Source: Nitrospinaceae bacterium
Lineage (GTDB): Bacteria > Nitrospinota > Nitrospinia > Nitrospinales > VA-1
Assembly (NCBI GenBank): GCA_029261595.1
Contig: JAJDAZ010000002.1
Coordinates: 1-64,000, forward strand
DNA length: 64,000 nucleotides
Reading direction: 5' to 3'
The notes beneath the pieces were generated by a model. The model saw only the letters and a list, made by a program, of their open reading frames with translations, searched no databases and had not been told where the DNA came from. Both the position numbers and the translations under genes were made by a program. Each line of letters starts with the position of its first letter. The stretch's first letter is position 1. This document shows positions 44,377 through 53,785 of this stretch, one piece after another.

Positions 44377-45236
44377 CGGTGCCACCGATAATCTGGGCCT
44401 GAGTTACTATTGCCTGCCTCTCACCACGTTTTTTGAGATAGTTCAATTGTTCTGCAGAATTCAGGATTCCCAACTGTTTTTGCCCACCCATCTGATGCGG
44501 GACACGTGTTTCTCCGAGCTGCCCTCACCATTGGTTCAAATATTTCAGATTGGCCCGGTGGCTATTTAACGATACTAAACTCAATCGCTTACGTTCTGAT
44601 TCGAAGTTTGGTTGGCAGGCGCTTCACCTATTCAGAATTTTGAAATAAACTCCCTGAATGTTTAGTCTGGTTTTAACTTGCAGGGGGATCGTGGAGTCCG
44701 GGTATCGGATTTAACTGCTATAATATCAATGGCTCTTGAAAAAGCACATGGTTTTTTTGTTGTGGGAGGATTTATGCACAGGACGGAATGGGTTTGGATG
44801 ACGGATTTTTCTATGAAAAAATATTAAATATGCTACTATAAAGCTTTATCTATAATAAAATACATATAAATTTATTCCCTTCCAAAAACGTTAGATAAAT
44901 TTCCGAAAATAGCTCAGAACTGATAAGGCTTTTATGGGCAACTGACATTTTTCAGGGATGATGTTTTTTCCAGATCGTGACCAAATAGTGACTGTTTCGT
45001 TGTACCAGTAACCTATATTACTGGTACATCACCTGCCATGATAAATGCGTTGCATGGTGAAAACAAAATAAATTGATTAATTTTAAGGGTTCAGGGTTTT
45101 TTGCCTTTAAAATATCTGGTTACGGTCATCAATTTAGTGGGGCTAGAAGTTTTGGGCTCTGTCCGAAAAAATGTGGATTCTACGGGTTCGGTTGAGTTAT
45201 TACCAGTAACTAAAATACTATTGACTTGAGGGTTGA
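44377..45236. other. 860-bp regulatory spacer before the BY-kinase gene
   Basis: No gene seen on either strand. The 3' half is AT-rich (44820-44880) and contains a perfect inverted repeat at 45001-45028 and a half-copy at 45200-45209. GAGG lies a few bases ahead of the ATG at 45237. The length and the palindrome suggest a regulated promoter for the kinase gene. Confidence 0.45.
45001..45028 (+). promoter_or_regulatory. Perfect 11-bp inverted repeat, candidate operator of the Wzc-like gene
   Basis: TGTACCAGTAA and TTACTGGTACA are perfectly complementary arms around the spacer CCTATA (45012-45017). A TATATT that could be a -10 element overlaps the spacer (45014-45019). A second copy of the half-site, TTACCAGTAA, lies at 45200-45209, 28 bp before the gene. 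There is no T run, so it is not a terminator. The symmetry fits a dimeric repressor or activator; the regulator is unknown. Confidence 0.5.
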
Positions 45237-47621
45237 ATGAACAAGAATGGTCAAGGGGATGATCTGCAGGTTCCCGATTTATCTAATTCCTTTAATATAA
45301 TAAAAAGACGGAAGTATTCCTTTTTAGGCATTATATTCCTTTTTTTGTTTGCGGGGTTGGCGTATGTCAATATGGTCAAGCCGGTTTTCCGGGCAGACTC
45401 CGTTATCCTGATCGGGACCCAGACCTCGGACCGCTTTCAAGGTAAGAAAGATCAGGGATTAGAAGAGGTGGACCCCACGGATTCGGAATTTTACAAAACC
45501 CAGTACGCCTTGTTGAAAAGTACTTCTTTAATCAAAAAACTGATTATAGATCTAAATTTGGTGGAAAATCCTGAATTTATATCAGACCCTCCGCTCATTG
45601 ATTTATCAATAGTCCGGGGCTGGGTGAAATCAATTATTAAATATTTGGATATCGGCGAACAGGTTAAAAGTAAAGAAGCGGTAAAAGTTGATCCTGAGGC
45701 TCGTTTGGTGAAAACATTTTTGAAACGGTTGAGTATTTCCCCGGTATCAAAAAGTCATGTCGTTGGCATTGGGTTTGAGGGGTACGACCCTGTCACGATA
45801 TCGAATATAAATAACAGCTTTTTGGACGCGCTGATTCAGAGAAATATTAAAAGACGAAGCAAGGTTCTGGATGGTTCTGAGAAGTGGATGTCCGAAAAGC
45901 TTTTGGACTTGAAGGTAAAAATGAATTCTGCGGAACGAAAACTGGCAAATTTCCGCAAACAAAATGACATCATCGATTTTAAAAAGAACCGGGAAATTTC
46001 CGCATACAACTTGAGTAAGTATCAGGATGATATCCGGCAAGTAGAATCGACAAAACTTAAATTTTCTGATCTAAGGAATTTAATGATTCAATTGAAAGAG
46101 AATCCTGTCGATTTAATTCATAATTTGCCCGATGATTTGAAAACAAAAACCATAAATAATTTGATCGGATCTTATGCGAATTTGACCAAGGAATATTCCA
46201 GCCTGAGCAAAGAGTACAGCTCCCTACATCCAAAAGTTCAGATTGTTTATCAAAAATTGAAAACAGTTGAATCCCAGATCCCAGGGGAAATTGACCGTTT
46301 GATCGCGTCAATCAATCTCGATTTCCGGGGAACAACCCTGCATGAGCAATCGTTGAAGAACGCCATGGAACTGGAAAAAGCCAAGATAATGAAAATGGAC
46401 AATCAGGAGTTCAGTTTCAATTCTCTGAAGGATGAGTATGAATCCAATAAAATTTTGCACAACGATCTTTTAAAACGGTTTAAAGAGATCGATATCGCCA
46501 GCTACAGTAATGAAAGTTCCATCAAGATCGTTGACACCGCGGAAATCCCTTTTGTCCCTGTGCGACCGAAGAAGGGTTTTATTTTGATTATTTCCCTATT
46601 TTTAGGGGGTATTGTTTCCTTGTCGTGGGTCATAGGTATGGAGGCAATGAATAAAACCGTGATCACGGTTCAGGATGTTGTCAGGCAGGTCCCGTTTCCC
46701 TTTTTGGGAGCGACTGGAATTGTCGGAAAAAACGAACTCCCCCTGCCTGTGATCAATAACTCTAATGCATTTATCGCGGAAGAGTTTAGAACGGTAAAAA
46801 CCAATTTAATGCTGAACGGGTTTGTCGGGGAATCGAAAATCCTGATGATAGGAAGTTCCACGCCTAAAGAAGGAAAAACCACGGTAGCTACCAATCTGGC
46901 CGCAACGTTTGCGCAAGAGGGCAAACGCGTCCTGGTCATTGAGGGGGATTTTGTTCGACCAAAGGTTGCGGAAGTTATGGGTACAATTAATAAACCAGGT
47001 GTTCTTGATATTTTGGACAGCCCCAGATTATTTAAAAGTATTATGGAAAGTCATAACCAGGACAGGAAAAAACTTGACAGAATTTTTATCAAGTCTTCGG
47101 TGGATGGCGTTTATGTTCTACCGCGGGGCAACATGAAAATGGAATATCCGGATATGATAAATTTTGGCGTCATGGAAAAACTGCTTGCCTTAACCAAAAA
47201 GCTTTTCGATGTTATTATCATCGATACTCCCCCGGCTCTGGCGTTTTCCTATATTTCCATTATGGCTCAACTTTCCGACGGGGTGTTGTTCGTTATCGGT
47301 TCGGGAATGAAGGATAAAAAGTTAATCACCCGGTCCATTAACAGATTGAACGCCGCCACGTCAGATGGGAGTTTTAAATCAAGTACCAATGGCAATGGAC
47401 ACCACCGGGAGGCGAATGGACAGCATGCCGGGCTAAATGGGAGTAACGGGAAAATCGAATCCAACCCGGCCCAGCATCATTCCAAAATTTTTGGGGTTGT
47501 GTTGAATAAAGTGAAATATCACCGGGATGAGTACTATGAGTATCACAGAAAATATTTCACCGAATATTATTCCTCTATGAATAAAAAATCTAAAAAAGAT
47601 ATTTTGGCGGAGAAATTCTGA
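45237..47621 (+). CDS. Wzc-like polysaccharide co-polymerase with BY-kinase domain
   Basis: 794 residues. A membrane helix at about 28-46, a periplasmic Wzz/GNVR region rich in coiled coil (about 50-435), a second helix (about 445-465), then a cytosolic tyrosine kinase. Walker A is SSTPKEGKTTVA (about 541), Walker A' VLVIEGDFVRP (about 571) and Walker B VIIIDTPPA (about 659). The C-terminus has the Tyr cluster DEYYEYHRKYFTEYY for autophosphorylation. It controls chain length and export of capsule or EPS. It stands alone, 19 kb from the nearest glycan gene here, without Wza or a phosphatase. A Gly/Asn/His-rich insert (about 705-742) interrupts the kinase domain. Confidence 0.9.
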   Translation: MNKNGQGDDLQVPDLSNSFNIIKRRKYSFLGIIFLFLFAGLAYVNMVKPVFRADSVILIGTQTSDRFQGKKDQGLEEVDPTDSEFYKTQYALLKSTSLIKKLIIDLNLVENPEFISDPPLIDLSIVRGWVKSIIKYLDIGEQVKSKEAVKVDPEARLVKTFLKRLSISPVSKSHVVGIGFEGYDPVTISNINNSFLDALIQRNIKRRSKVLDGSEKWMSEKLLDLKVKMNSAERKLANFRKQNDIIDFKKNREISAYNLSKYQDDIRQVESTKLKFSDLRNLMIQLKENPVDLIHNLPDDLKTKTINNLIGSYANLTKEYSSLSKEYSSLHPKVQIVYQKLKTVESQIPGEIDRLIASINLDFRGTTLHEQSLKNAMELEKAKIMKMDNQEFSFNSLKDEYESNKILHNDLLKRFKEIDIASYSNESSIKIVDTAEIPFVPVRPKKGFILIISLFLGGIVSLSWVIGMEAMNKTVITVQDVVRQVPFPFLGATGIVGKNELPLPVINNSNAFIAEEFRTVKTNLMLNGFVGESKILMIGSSTPKEGKTTVATNLAATFAQEGKRVLVIEGDFVRPKVAEVMGTINKPGVLDILDSPRLFKSIMESHNQDRKKLDRIFIKSSVDGVYVLPRGNMKMEYPDMINFGVMEKLLALTKKLFDVIIIDTPPALAFSYISIMAQLSDGVLFVIGSGMKDKKLITRSINRLNAATSDGSFKSSTNGNGHHREANGQHAGLNGSNGKIESNPAQHHSKIFGVVLNKVKYHRDEYYEYHRKYFTEYYSSMNKKSKKDILAEKF

Positions 47622-47773
47622 GGACTATTTCGCTTCACCAATAAATCATTTCGCAACCACTCTCATGGGTAATAAGAAAATGAATCCTGGAAATTGGCGC
47701 TAAGCCGGGCCTCGGGTTCCGAGGTTCCGAGACTCTCCATCAGGCATATTTAAACTATATTTTTTGATCTGAT

Positions 47774-47800
47774 CCCCGTTGCTTTTGGCGGGGTTTTTTT
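47774..47800 (+). terminator. Rho-independent terminator after the Wzc-like gene
   Basis: CCCCG (47774-47778) and CGGGG (47789-47793) form a short stem, followed directly by a run of seven T. A smaller hairpin, CTCGG-gtt-CCGAG, lies at 47711-47723. Both lie 90-180 bp after the kinase stop and point the same way. They separate it from the convergent gene at 47824. Confidence 0.6.
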
Positions 47801-47823
47801 ATTGGTCGCATATTAAATCTTCC

Positions 47824-48768
47824 TTACCGGTGCGGTCCTCCGGATTTATTGCCCCTTTCATTGCGGTTATCATGTCTCCCGTGTCGGCCCGGCTCATGGC
47901 GCCCATGATCGTCTTGCGGTTTATGATGTTTCGGGCGGTAATGGTGCTTTCGGCGTTTCTCCATTGGAAGATCGCGGTAGTCCACCGTGATCCGCTGCAC
48001 CACGGCCTCATCCTGATGGGTGGCTTCAAAGGTGATGTATCTCCCAAATCCCCGATTAAGATCAAGGATATGCACGGAGCCCCGGCTTTTTATATTGAGA
48101 AGATGAGCCACTCTTTCATCGTCTACATAAACGCTGATTTTCGCGTTATGCGATGAACCGATATTATCGTGAGAATAAAACTGAATTCTTTTGATGTTTC
48201 TCACATCCTCCAAATCGATGGTAAAACTTTTCAGTTGTGTCCTGCGGTATCCAGGGCATCGTCTACCACCAATGCATTGGCCATAAAAATAGCCTGTCCG
48301 GATCGTTTCTAAAGGGGGGCGATGGGTATTTTTTTTCAGGATAATGCGGAAACCGTCTCTTGCGCGGCTTCCACTCCAACCCGAAGTGATCACTTTGATA
48401 CTGATGATTCGCCTGGGTTCAGGCAATTTAAAACGAACCTGTCCCCCTCTACGAATTCGCTCGTAGGGATAAAAATTTTTTCTAACGGGATGGTCGTGAT
48501 TCGGGTCCAAATACTTCACGGTGATTTGATCGACTTTCAAGTCCCAATGCTCACCCGCCTTCACAATGACCCACTCCGCTAAAACGCCATCATGACCCAA
48601 TCGAATCCGGTTCACATTTCCAAACCAGAAGGTGAACAGACGGTCCGATTCCCAGACCGTTTCGGTATCATTATGGCGGGCTTTCTTTTCGTGGGCATCT
48701 ACCGCTGGAGTGATTTGAAATACACTCATTACCAGCCAACCGACGATCCAAAGTTTTGAGAAATTCAT
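47824..48768 (-). CDS. Secreted protein with basic His-rich tail, unknown function
   Basis: 314 residues. The signal peptide ends near PAVDA-HEKK. The mature core (about 40-265) alternates short beta strands: VNRIRLGHDGVLAEWVIVKAG, then KRIQFYSHDNIGSSHNAKISVYVDD, which reads like a discoidin/F5-F8-type or carbohydrate-binding beta sandwich. It has one CIGGRRC cysteine pair. The last 45 residues are strongly His/Arg/Lys/Gly-rich (KHHYRPKHHKPQDDHGRH onward), likely disordered and metal- or polyanion-binding. It is convergent with the Wzc-like gene. Not recognised as a named family; a surface or matrix role is inference. Confidence 0.7.
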   Translation of the reverse strand: MNFSKLWIVGWLVMSVFQITPAVDAHEKKARHNDTETVWESDRLFTFWFGNVNRIRLGHDGVLAEWVIVKAGEHWDLKVDQITVKYLDPNHDHPVRKNFYPYERIRRGGQVRFKLPEPRRIISIKVITSGWSGSRARDGFRIILKKNTHRPPLETIRTGYFYGQCIGGRRCPGYRRTQLKSFTIDLEDVRNIKRIQFYSHDNIGSSHNAKISVYVDDERVAHLLNIKSRGSVHILDLNRGFGRYITFEATHQDEAVVQRITVDYRDLPMEKRRKHHYRPKHHKPQDDHGRHEPGRHGRHDNRNERGNKSGGPHR

Positions 48769-49227
48769 AGTCAGGCGTCCTATTGATAAAAAATTCTAAA
48801 AAATGCCGCTGTTTCCCGTCAAAAAAGAGTAAAGGTTTCCTGTCCTAAAGTCGGCCACAGTAAGAAAAATGAGGAAATAGTTTTTTTGTGCTCTTCTCTT
48901 TTCCAAAATGTTTTTCTTAACAAATGCTAACAGATAATAGACCACCTCTCATCGATTAACTCCACAAAAAACTCGGAATATACAATTTCATTTCTTAAAA
49001 TACGAACAGGCGGGTATCATGCAACGTCTTATTTGTATCTGTAAAGAAAATCCAAAAATCGTAGCGGCAGGCGTTTCTATTTTTTAACAAAAATATACAT
49101 TGGGCAGGTTTCCGCAACCCTGAAAACCATTAAATACATTTAATCAGCCTTTTGAGTCCTCTTAGTTTCTGGGCGGGCGATCGTAATGGCTTTAACCTAT
49201 TGAAATATAATTGGTTTTCTTAATCAT
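48769..49227. other. 459-bp intergenic region
   Basis: No gene seen. The region is divergent (secreted protein leftward, membrane protein rightward), so it should hold two promoters, but none can be assigned with confidence. It is AT-rich, especially near 48900-48990. Confidence 0.3.
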
Positions 49228-51453
49228 ATGACCTCAAATAAATCATTTTCCCTGGTTTGCCTTTGGGTCCTCCTGATAACCGTTTTGTCCTACCTGTACG
49301 CCTATCCATTCGACATTTTCAGCCGTGGCGCGCATCTGGGTAAAGCGGATCCCAGTCTGGCGCTTTGGATTTTTGACTGGCAATTGAGCCATTTGTCTTC
49401 GGGGAACTTAACGGAATTGTTTACGGGCAATATGTTTTACCCTTTGGACCATTCGGTGGTGTTCTCTATCAATATGCTGTCAACGGTGATCCTGAACATT
49501 CCTCTTTTTTGGCTCACGGGCAACCCAGAACTTTCCTTCACCGCGTCCATCCACTTTTCTTTCATCTTATGCGCGTTGGGGATGTTTGTTTTGGCTCGTC
49601 GATTAAAGCTGGATATTCCAAGTGCCATCGCCGCATCATTCATTTTTTCTTTCAGCGAATTCAGACTGTATTTCACCAGCCATCTCAGCTTGTTGACCAT
49701 GCAGTGGATGCCTTTCACACTTTTGTTTATCCATAAATATATTGATGAAGGAAGGAAGACCCATCTGTACTGGGCCGCCTTATTCTTTTGTATGCAGATC
49801 ACGGCGAGCGCGCATTATGCGATTTTTTTCTCCATCATCGTATTGGCCTTTGCCGGGGTTTTATGTTTGCAACAGCAAATAACGAGCTGGAAAAAATTGT
49901 TTGGTGATGCCGTGGGCCCTGCGATCCTGACCCTGGCCGTGGGGGCGGCCTGCTATTATCCTTATTTGAAAGTGTCTCATAATTTTGGATTTTCAAGGCC
50001 CTTCGGGGAACAGATCCGGTATGGAGCGGATGTGGAAGTCTATCTGTCTGCAGCGCATTCCTATTTTTTAGGCCCCCTTACCGCAGATTTCGGACACATC
50101 GAAGGATACGCATCCCCCCGGTTTACCGCTTTATTTCTTACCGCCGCCGCCATGATTTTGTATCGAATCCCGGTTGCGCGTTTAACTTTTATCAGCAAAT
50201 TCGACTTGGTACTCGTTGCCCTGGCGGTTTTATCCTTTTTCACATGGAAATCCCAAACGACATGGATCCCCGTATGTGTGAGCAAGTTTCCTTTCACGGA
50301 AAACTGGGATTCTCTGGTTTGGCAATTAATTATTCTCACCCCCATTTCCTGGCTGGCCCTGATTAGGCTCGGTCTGACAGACATGGTCAGAAGCATTGTT
50401 TCGGGCCTCAGAGGACAAAAAGTATTTTTTCTTTATTTTGTCATCGGGTTTCTAGCTTTCCTGATTTCATTGGGGCCGGCCATGAAAGTGAACGGGTTTG
50501 CGTTCGCATTGAATCCGGTCATCACATTGTTGTTTTTTGTGTTTCCCGGATTTGACTCCATTCGGGCTATTTCACGAATATCCGGTTTGGTTCCGCTGGG
50601 GCTTTCTATCACCTCGGGGTTGGCTCTGATGCTGATCGCCCAACGACTCAAAAAAGCCTATTTAAAAAATCTGTTTTACATAATTTTTATAGGTCTTCTT
50701 CTATTTGAAATTTTTCCTGGCAAAGGAGTCAACCCACCCTATAAAAAGGACGAGCCCTCCAATCCTGAATATGCATGGCTTAAAGGTCAGGCAGGGGCGG
50801 GCCCTGTTCTGGAATGGCCGATTCATTCGCCTTTTGATGGGGAAGCCCTGTATGTGGAAAGGTCCCTGATTCACAAAAAACCTATGGTGAACGGGTTTGG
50901 AAGTTATCAGTGGCGTGGGCATAAAAAATTGAGCAAAATGAAAAACTTATCGCAACCGGAAACCCTGTTGTCCTTATATGCGTTTGGGGTGCGGTATTTG
51001 CTGGTTCACAAAGTCGGGGGAGAATTTCCGAAATGGGCCACCGGTAAAATCGGGCAATTTGAGATGTCGAGAAAATTTGAAAATACACTGGTTTATGAAA
51101 ATAATAATGCCGGAACCCAATTCCTTCCGGACAATTATTGGAAAAAATTCAACCTCTTGATCGCGCGCAAGGGTAAGGACCGTTGTAAACTTGTGCTTGG
51201 ATTTGAATCTCCGGACAACTACTATGTCAGTAAAATTAGAAACGCGATGAAGGTTCGCTTTGAGGGGGAGGAGAGCCGACTTATTAAAGAAAAAGAGCTG
51301 ATTCTGTACCCTGATCTTTGGCGGGACGGGGATAAAATAAAGATGCGGTTGGACGAAGAATCCTGTTCAGCAAAACAAATCTTTTTTTTGATTGATGGCA
51401 ACAAACATGAAGTGCAATTCACCACAATTGACCTGGAAAACCCACCCGTTTAA
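49228..51453 (+). CDS. Large GT-C-like membrane protein
   Basis: 741 residues: about 12 hydrophobic helices in the first 500, then a soluble periplasmic domain (about 510-741). The first loop has GAHLGKADPSLALWIFDWQL, an acidic pattern where GT-C enzymes keep a catalytic Asp/Glu. FYPLDHSVVFSINML and the following helices resemble the uncharacterised mannosyltransferase-like group in bacterial genomes. The C-terminal domain (VLEWPIHSPFDGEALYVERSL onward) is typical of that group too. Role: probably transfer of sugar from a lipid-phosphate donor in the periplasm; this is inferred from fold only. Confidence 0.65.
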   Translation: MTSNKSFSLVCLWVLLITVLSYLYAYPFDIFSRGAHLGKADPSLALWIFDWQLSHLSSGNLTELFTGNMFYPLDHSVVFSINMLSTVILNIPLFWLTGNPELSFTASIHFSFILCALGMFVLARRLKLDIPSAIAASFIFSFSEFRLYFTSHLSLLTMQWMPFTLLFIHKYIDEGRKTHLYWAALFFCMQITASAHYAIFFSIIVLAFAGVLCLQQQITSWKKLFGDAVGPAILTLAVGAACYYPYLKVSHNFGFSRPFGEQIRYGADVEVYLSAAHSYFLGPLTADFGHIEGYASPRFTALFLTAAAMILYRIPVARLTFISKFDLVLVALAVLSFFTWKSQTTWIPVCVSKFPFTENWDSLVWQLIILTPISWLALIRLGLTDMVRSIVSGLRGQKVFFLYFVIGFLAFLISLGPAMKVNGFAFALNPVITLLFFVFPGFDSIRAISRISGLVPLGLSITSGLALMLIAQRLKKAYLKNLFYIIFIGLLLFEIFPGKGVNPPYKKDEPSNPEYAWLKGQAGAGPVLEWPIHSPFDGEALYVERSLIHKKPMVNGFGSYQWRGHKKLSKMKNLSQPETLLSLYAFGVRYLLVHKVGGEFPKWATGKIGQFEMSRKFENTLVYENNNAGTQFLPDNYWKKFNLLIARKGKDRCKLVLGFESPDNYYVSKIRNAMKVRFEGEESRLIKEKELILYPDLWRDGDKIKMRLDEESCSAKQIFFLIDGNKHEVQFTTIDLENPPV

Positions 51454-51631
51454 AGGATGGCCGCAGGATTGTCAGGAAAGATAAACCTGACCTTAAATGG
51501 CACGTTGACAAAACCGTTCAAATTTTATTCTGAACCCCCAGTTGATTCCGTTCAAATTTCGTAATAAATTTCCATGCTCTGTCCATCAATCAGGTTTGTC
51601 CCAAGTAATTTCAATCAATCGCTTCAATGGA

Positions 51632-53164
51632 ACGATGACTCACTTCCTGAATATCCTTTTTAAAGACAAAATTCATTATTCCGGGTTGCTGCTGGTTTTA
51701 TTGCTGTCCGGTTTTCTGAATACATATAATATAAATTTTTCAGAATTTCATCATCCGGACGAATATAAAAAAGTTCAATTTGTCCTTTCGGGCCATCAGG
51801 ATTTCCGTCACCCTATCCTGATGCTTCAATCGGCGAGACTGCTCAACCAGGTGTTTGGATTGACGGAGCCTGATAAACTCATTATTTTATGCCGAATGGT
51901 TTCCGCATCCTGCGGCGTCCTGCTGGTGCTGCTGATCTATTTGCTGAGCAGACAGGGGTTGAGTAAAACCCTTAGCCTGCTGGTGGCATTGGGGTTGGCG
52001 GTATCTCCCATATTTGTAATTCACGCCCACTATTTCAAGGAAGACCTTATTTTCACCGCCTGCAGTATTTTTTCCCTGCTTTGTTTTCTTAAAATGTTAA
52101 AAGACCGCTCCGGTTCGGCAACTATTTTGTGGGGTCTGGCAACAGGTCTTGCGGTCGCGGCGCAATACAAAGGGGCTTTTCTGATTTTACTTTATTTTAT
52201 ATTTCCCAGAATTCTTCCCGAAACAGACCGGAGCTGGGTTTATAAAAATTTCCGCCGCGGTCTTGGAGTCATGGCGGGGGTGTTCCTTTTGGTGAACTAC
52301 CCGCTCTTTCTCAACATGGGAAATTTCTTTTCAGGGTTGGGGGACGAAGTGGGCCATGCGATAGGCGGGCACACCCTGAACGTCTATCCCTTTCACCACT
52401 GGTTCGCGTTTCACCTGATAAACAGCCTCGTTCCCGGATTAACGCTTGGGGTGACCCTTCTGGCTCTGGGGGGCCTCGCTATCACACTTGGAAGGTGGAA
52501 TGACGCCTCCACAGCCGACAGGCTTTTATTGGCCTATACGATGGTTTTCTACTTTGTTCACGAAATTAGCCCGATGAAAACCTTCCCCGATTTCATGCGC
52601 TATATGATCCCCATTGTGCCTGCGATGATGTACTTTGCCTGTAAAGCCATCGAACAAATGTGCCAACGAATCAGGGAAACTCCAACCATGAAATTTTTTA
52701 CTCCGGGACTTGCTTTGGTGCTGACGGGGGTGGTCCTGTTCATACCGGGACACGACACCTGGATGCTCGAATCCAATCTGGTCAACGATACCCGGTCGAA
52801 AGCGCAGGAATGGGTCGCTGGAACGAAAGACAAGGTCTGGTCGGAACGATACACCCTCGAGCGTGGAAATTTTACTAAAACCTTCATCACCAAGGTGGAT
52901 ATTGAGGAAGCAAGAAAAGCGGGGGTCTCCTATCTGTTGGCAAGCAGTTTCAATTATGAACGGTTCTTCATTGGCGCCGGGTGGTCGGGTCAGGACGATA
53001 AGGTCTACAAAACTCACAAAAAATATGCGTGGCTTTTCAGCTATCCCTACCAGGAGATAAAACCAACGTATAAAACCTTTGCGTTCTCCAATCCAGTGGT
53101 CCGCATTGTGGATATTCGTGATCCTGAAAACCGGGAAAAACCGGCAGAAAAGAAAGTCAATTAA
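51632..53164 (+). CDS. PMT/GT39-like membrane glycosyltransferase
   Basis: 510 residues from ATG 51632, chosen because the 30 upstream codons (TTG 51542) look non-coding and lack a ribosome binding site. About ten to eleven helices. The first periplasmic loop has NFSEFHHPDEYKKVQFVLSG, with the acidic PDE at the GT-C catalytic position. HAHYFKEDLIFTACSIFSLL is the second conserved loop (H-x-x-KED), as in dolichyl/polyprenyl-phosphate-mannose-dependent PMTs. It follows the other GT-C-like gene in the same direction. The acceptor is unknown. Confidence 0.7.
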   Translation, partial: TMTHFLNILFKDKIHYSGLLLVLLLSGFLNTYNINFSEFHHPDEYKKVQFVLSGHQDFRHPILMLQSARLLNQVFGLTEPDKLIILCRMVSASCGVLLVLLIYLLSRQGLSKTLSLLVALGLAVSPIFVIHAHYFKEDLIFTACSIFSLLCFLKMLKDRSGSATILWGLATGLAVAAQYKGAFLILLYFIFPRILPETDRSWVYKNFRRGLGVMAGVFLLVNYPLFLNMGNFFSGLGDEVGHAIGGHTLNVYPFHHWFAFHLINSLVPGLTLGVTLLALGGLAITLGRWNDASTADRLLLAYTMVFYFVHEISPMKTFPDFMRYMIPIVPAMMYFACKAIEQMCQRIRETPTMKFFTPGLALVLTGVVLFIPGHDTWMLESNLVNDTRSKAQEWVAGTKDKVWSERYTLERGNFTKTFITKVDIEEARKAGVSYLLASSFNYERFFIGAGWSGQDDKVYKTHKKYAWLFSYPYQEIKPTYKTFAFSNPVVRIVDIRDPENREKPAEKKVN

Positions 53165-53543
53165 AAGACCTAACCGAGCAAAAACTCTCTGAATTGGAAG
53201 CCGGCCTTTAAATCAATGGTCTTGCAATTCAAGGGCATCTAACCCCCCCCGGTTTCGTGTTTAAAAAAATTTGACAACCTGAAAGTTCCATGAAACCATT
53301 ACCTCTAAAGTTGGTGGGTCGTTGCATCGCTGGGGGTTCGGGGAATAGACATGGTGACTACGGGCAAAACAAAAATCTAAATTGGCAAAGCCATCCCTAT
53401 GGGTTGGCTTTTTTTTTGCCTGCCATCTGATTTTTCCCCAACCAAGTCCTGAAACATCACGGCCTTATTTTAGAAATGGGAGGACTTTTTAAATTCATGA
53501 AGTTTTTAGAGTCGTTACCTCGTTTAGAAGGAGTGTTTCAAGC
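53165..53543. other. Long leader/intergenic region before the cold-shock gene
   Basis: 379 bp. A strong hairpin-plus-T-run at 53387-53417 sits about 130 bp before the cold-shock start; the rest is a candidate 5' UTR. Cold-shock mRNAs often carry long structured leaders. TTGACA near 53269-53274 could be a -35 element, but a matching -10 is not clear. A small RNA ending at the terminator is possible. Confidence 0.4.
53387..53417 (+). terminator. Strong rho-independent terminator
   Basis: AAAGCCA (53387-53393) pairs with TGGCTTT (53405-53411), extended inward by CCC/GGG across one mismatch, and runs into nine T (53409-53417). It is 220 bp beyond the GT39-like stop, so it either ends that transcript late or belongs to a small RNA in 53270-53417. 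Confidence 0.7.
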
Positions 53544-53744
53544 ATGGCTAGCGGAACAGTAAAATGGTTTAACGAAAGTAAAGGGTTTGGATTCATTGAA
53601 TCGGAAGAAGGAAGCGATTGTTTCGTTCATTTTTCCGAAATACAGGGGGAAGGCTTTAAAACTTTAAGGGAAGGGCAGGCAGTCGAGTTCGAGATGGTTC
53701 AGGGGCAAAAAGGCCCTCAGGCCACCAAAGTGGTTCCCAAATAG
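53544..53744 (+). CDS. cspA: Cold-shock domain protein, CspA family
   Basis: 66 residues, a single cold-shock domain. [20 protein letters not shown] carries RNP1 (KGFGFIE) and DCFVHFS carries RNP2, the aromatic nucleic-acid-binding surface. It binds single-stranded RNA or DNA and melts secondary structure. AAGGAG lies at good spacing before the ATG, after a long leader. Length is standard for the family. Confidence 0.96.
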   Translation: MASGTVKWFNESKGFGFIESEEGSDCFVHFSEIQGEGFKTLREGQAVEFEMVQGQKGPQATKVVPK

Positions 53745-53750
53745 TTTTTC

Positions 53751-53785
53751 TAAAAAACTCCCGGCAGAGGATATCCTCTGCCGGG
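53751..53785 (-). terminator. 26-bp perfect palindrome with T run on the minus strand
   Basis: Bases 53760-53785 form a perfect palindrome (half-site CCCGGCAGAGGAT). Read leftward, it is followed by a T-rich run (complement of TAAAAAACT at 53751-53759), giving a leftward terminator. On the plus strand it lies right after the cspA stop and has no T run, but may still protect the 3' end of the mRNA. Confidence 0.6.

Noticed and set aside
53270-53417. Cyclic-di-GMP (GEMM) riboswitch before cspA
   Set aside because: GGCAAAGCC-like words are present, but the two-helix GEMM layout and tetraloop are not.
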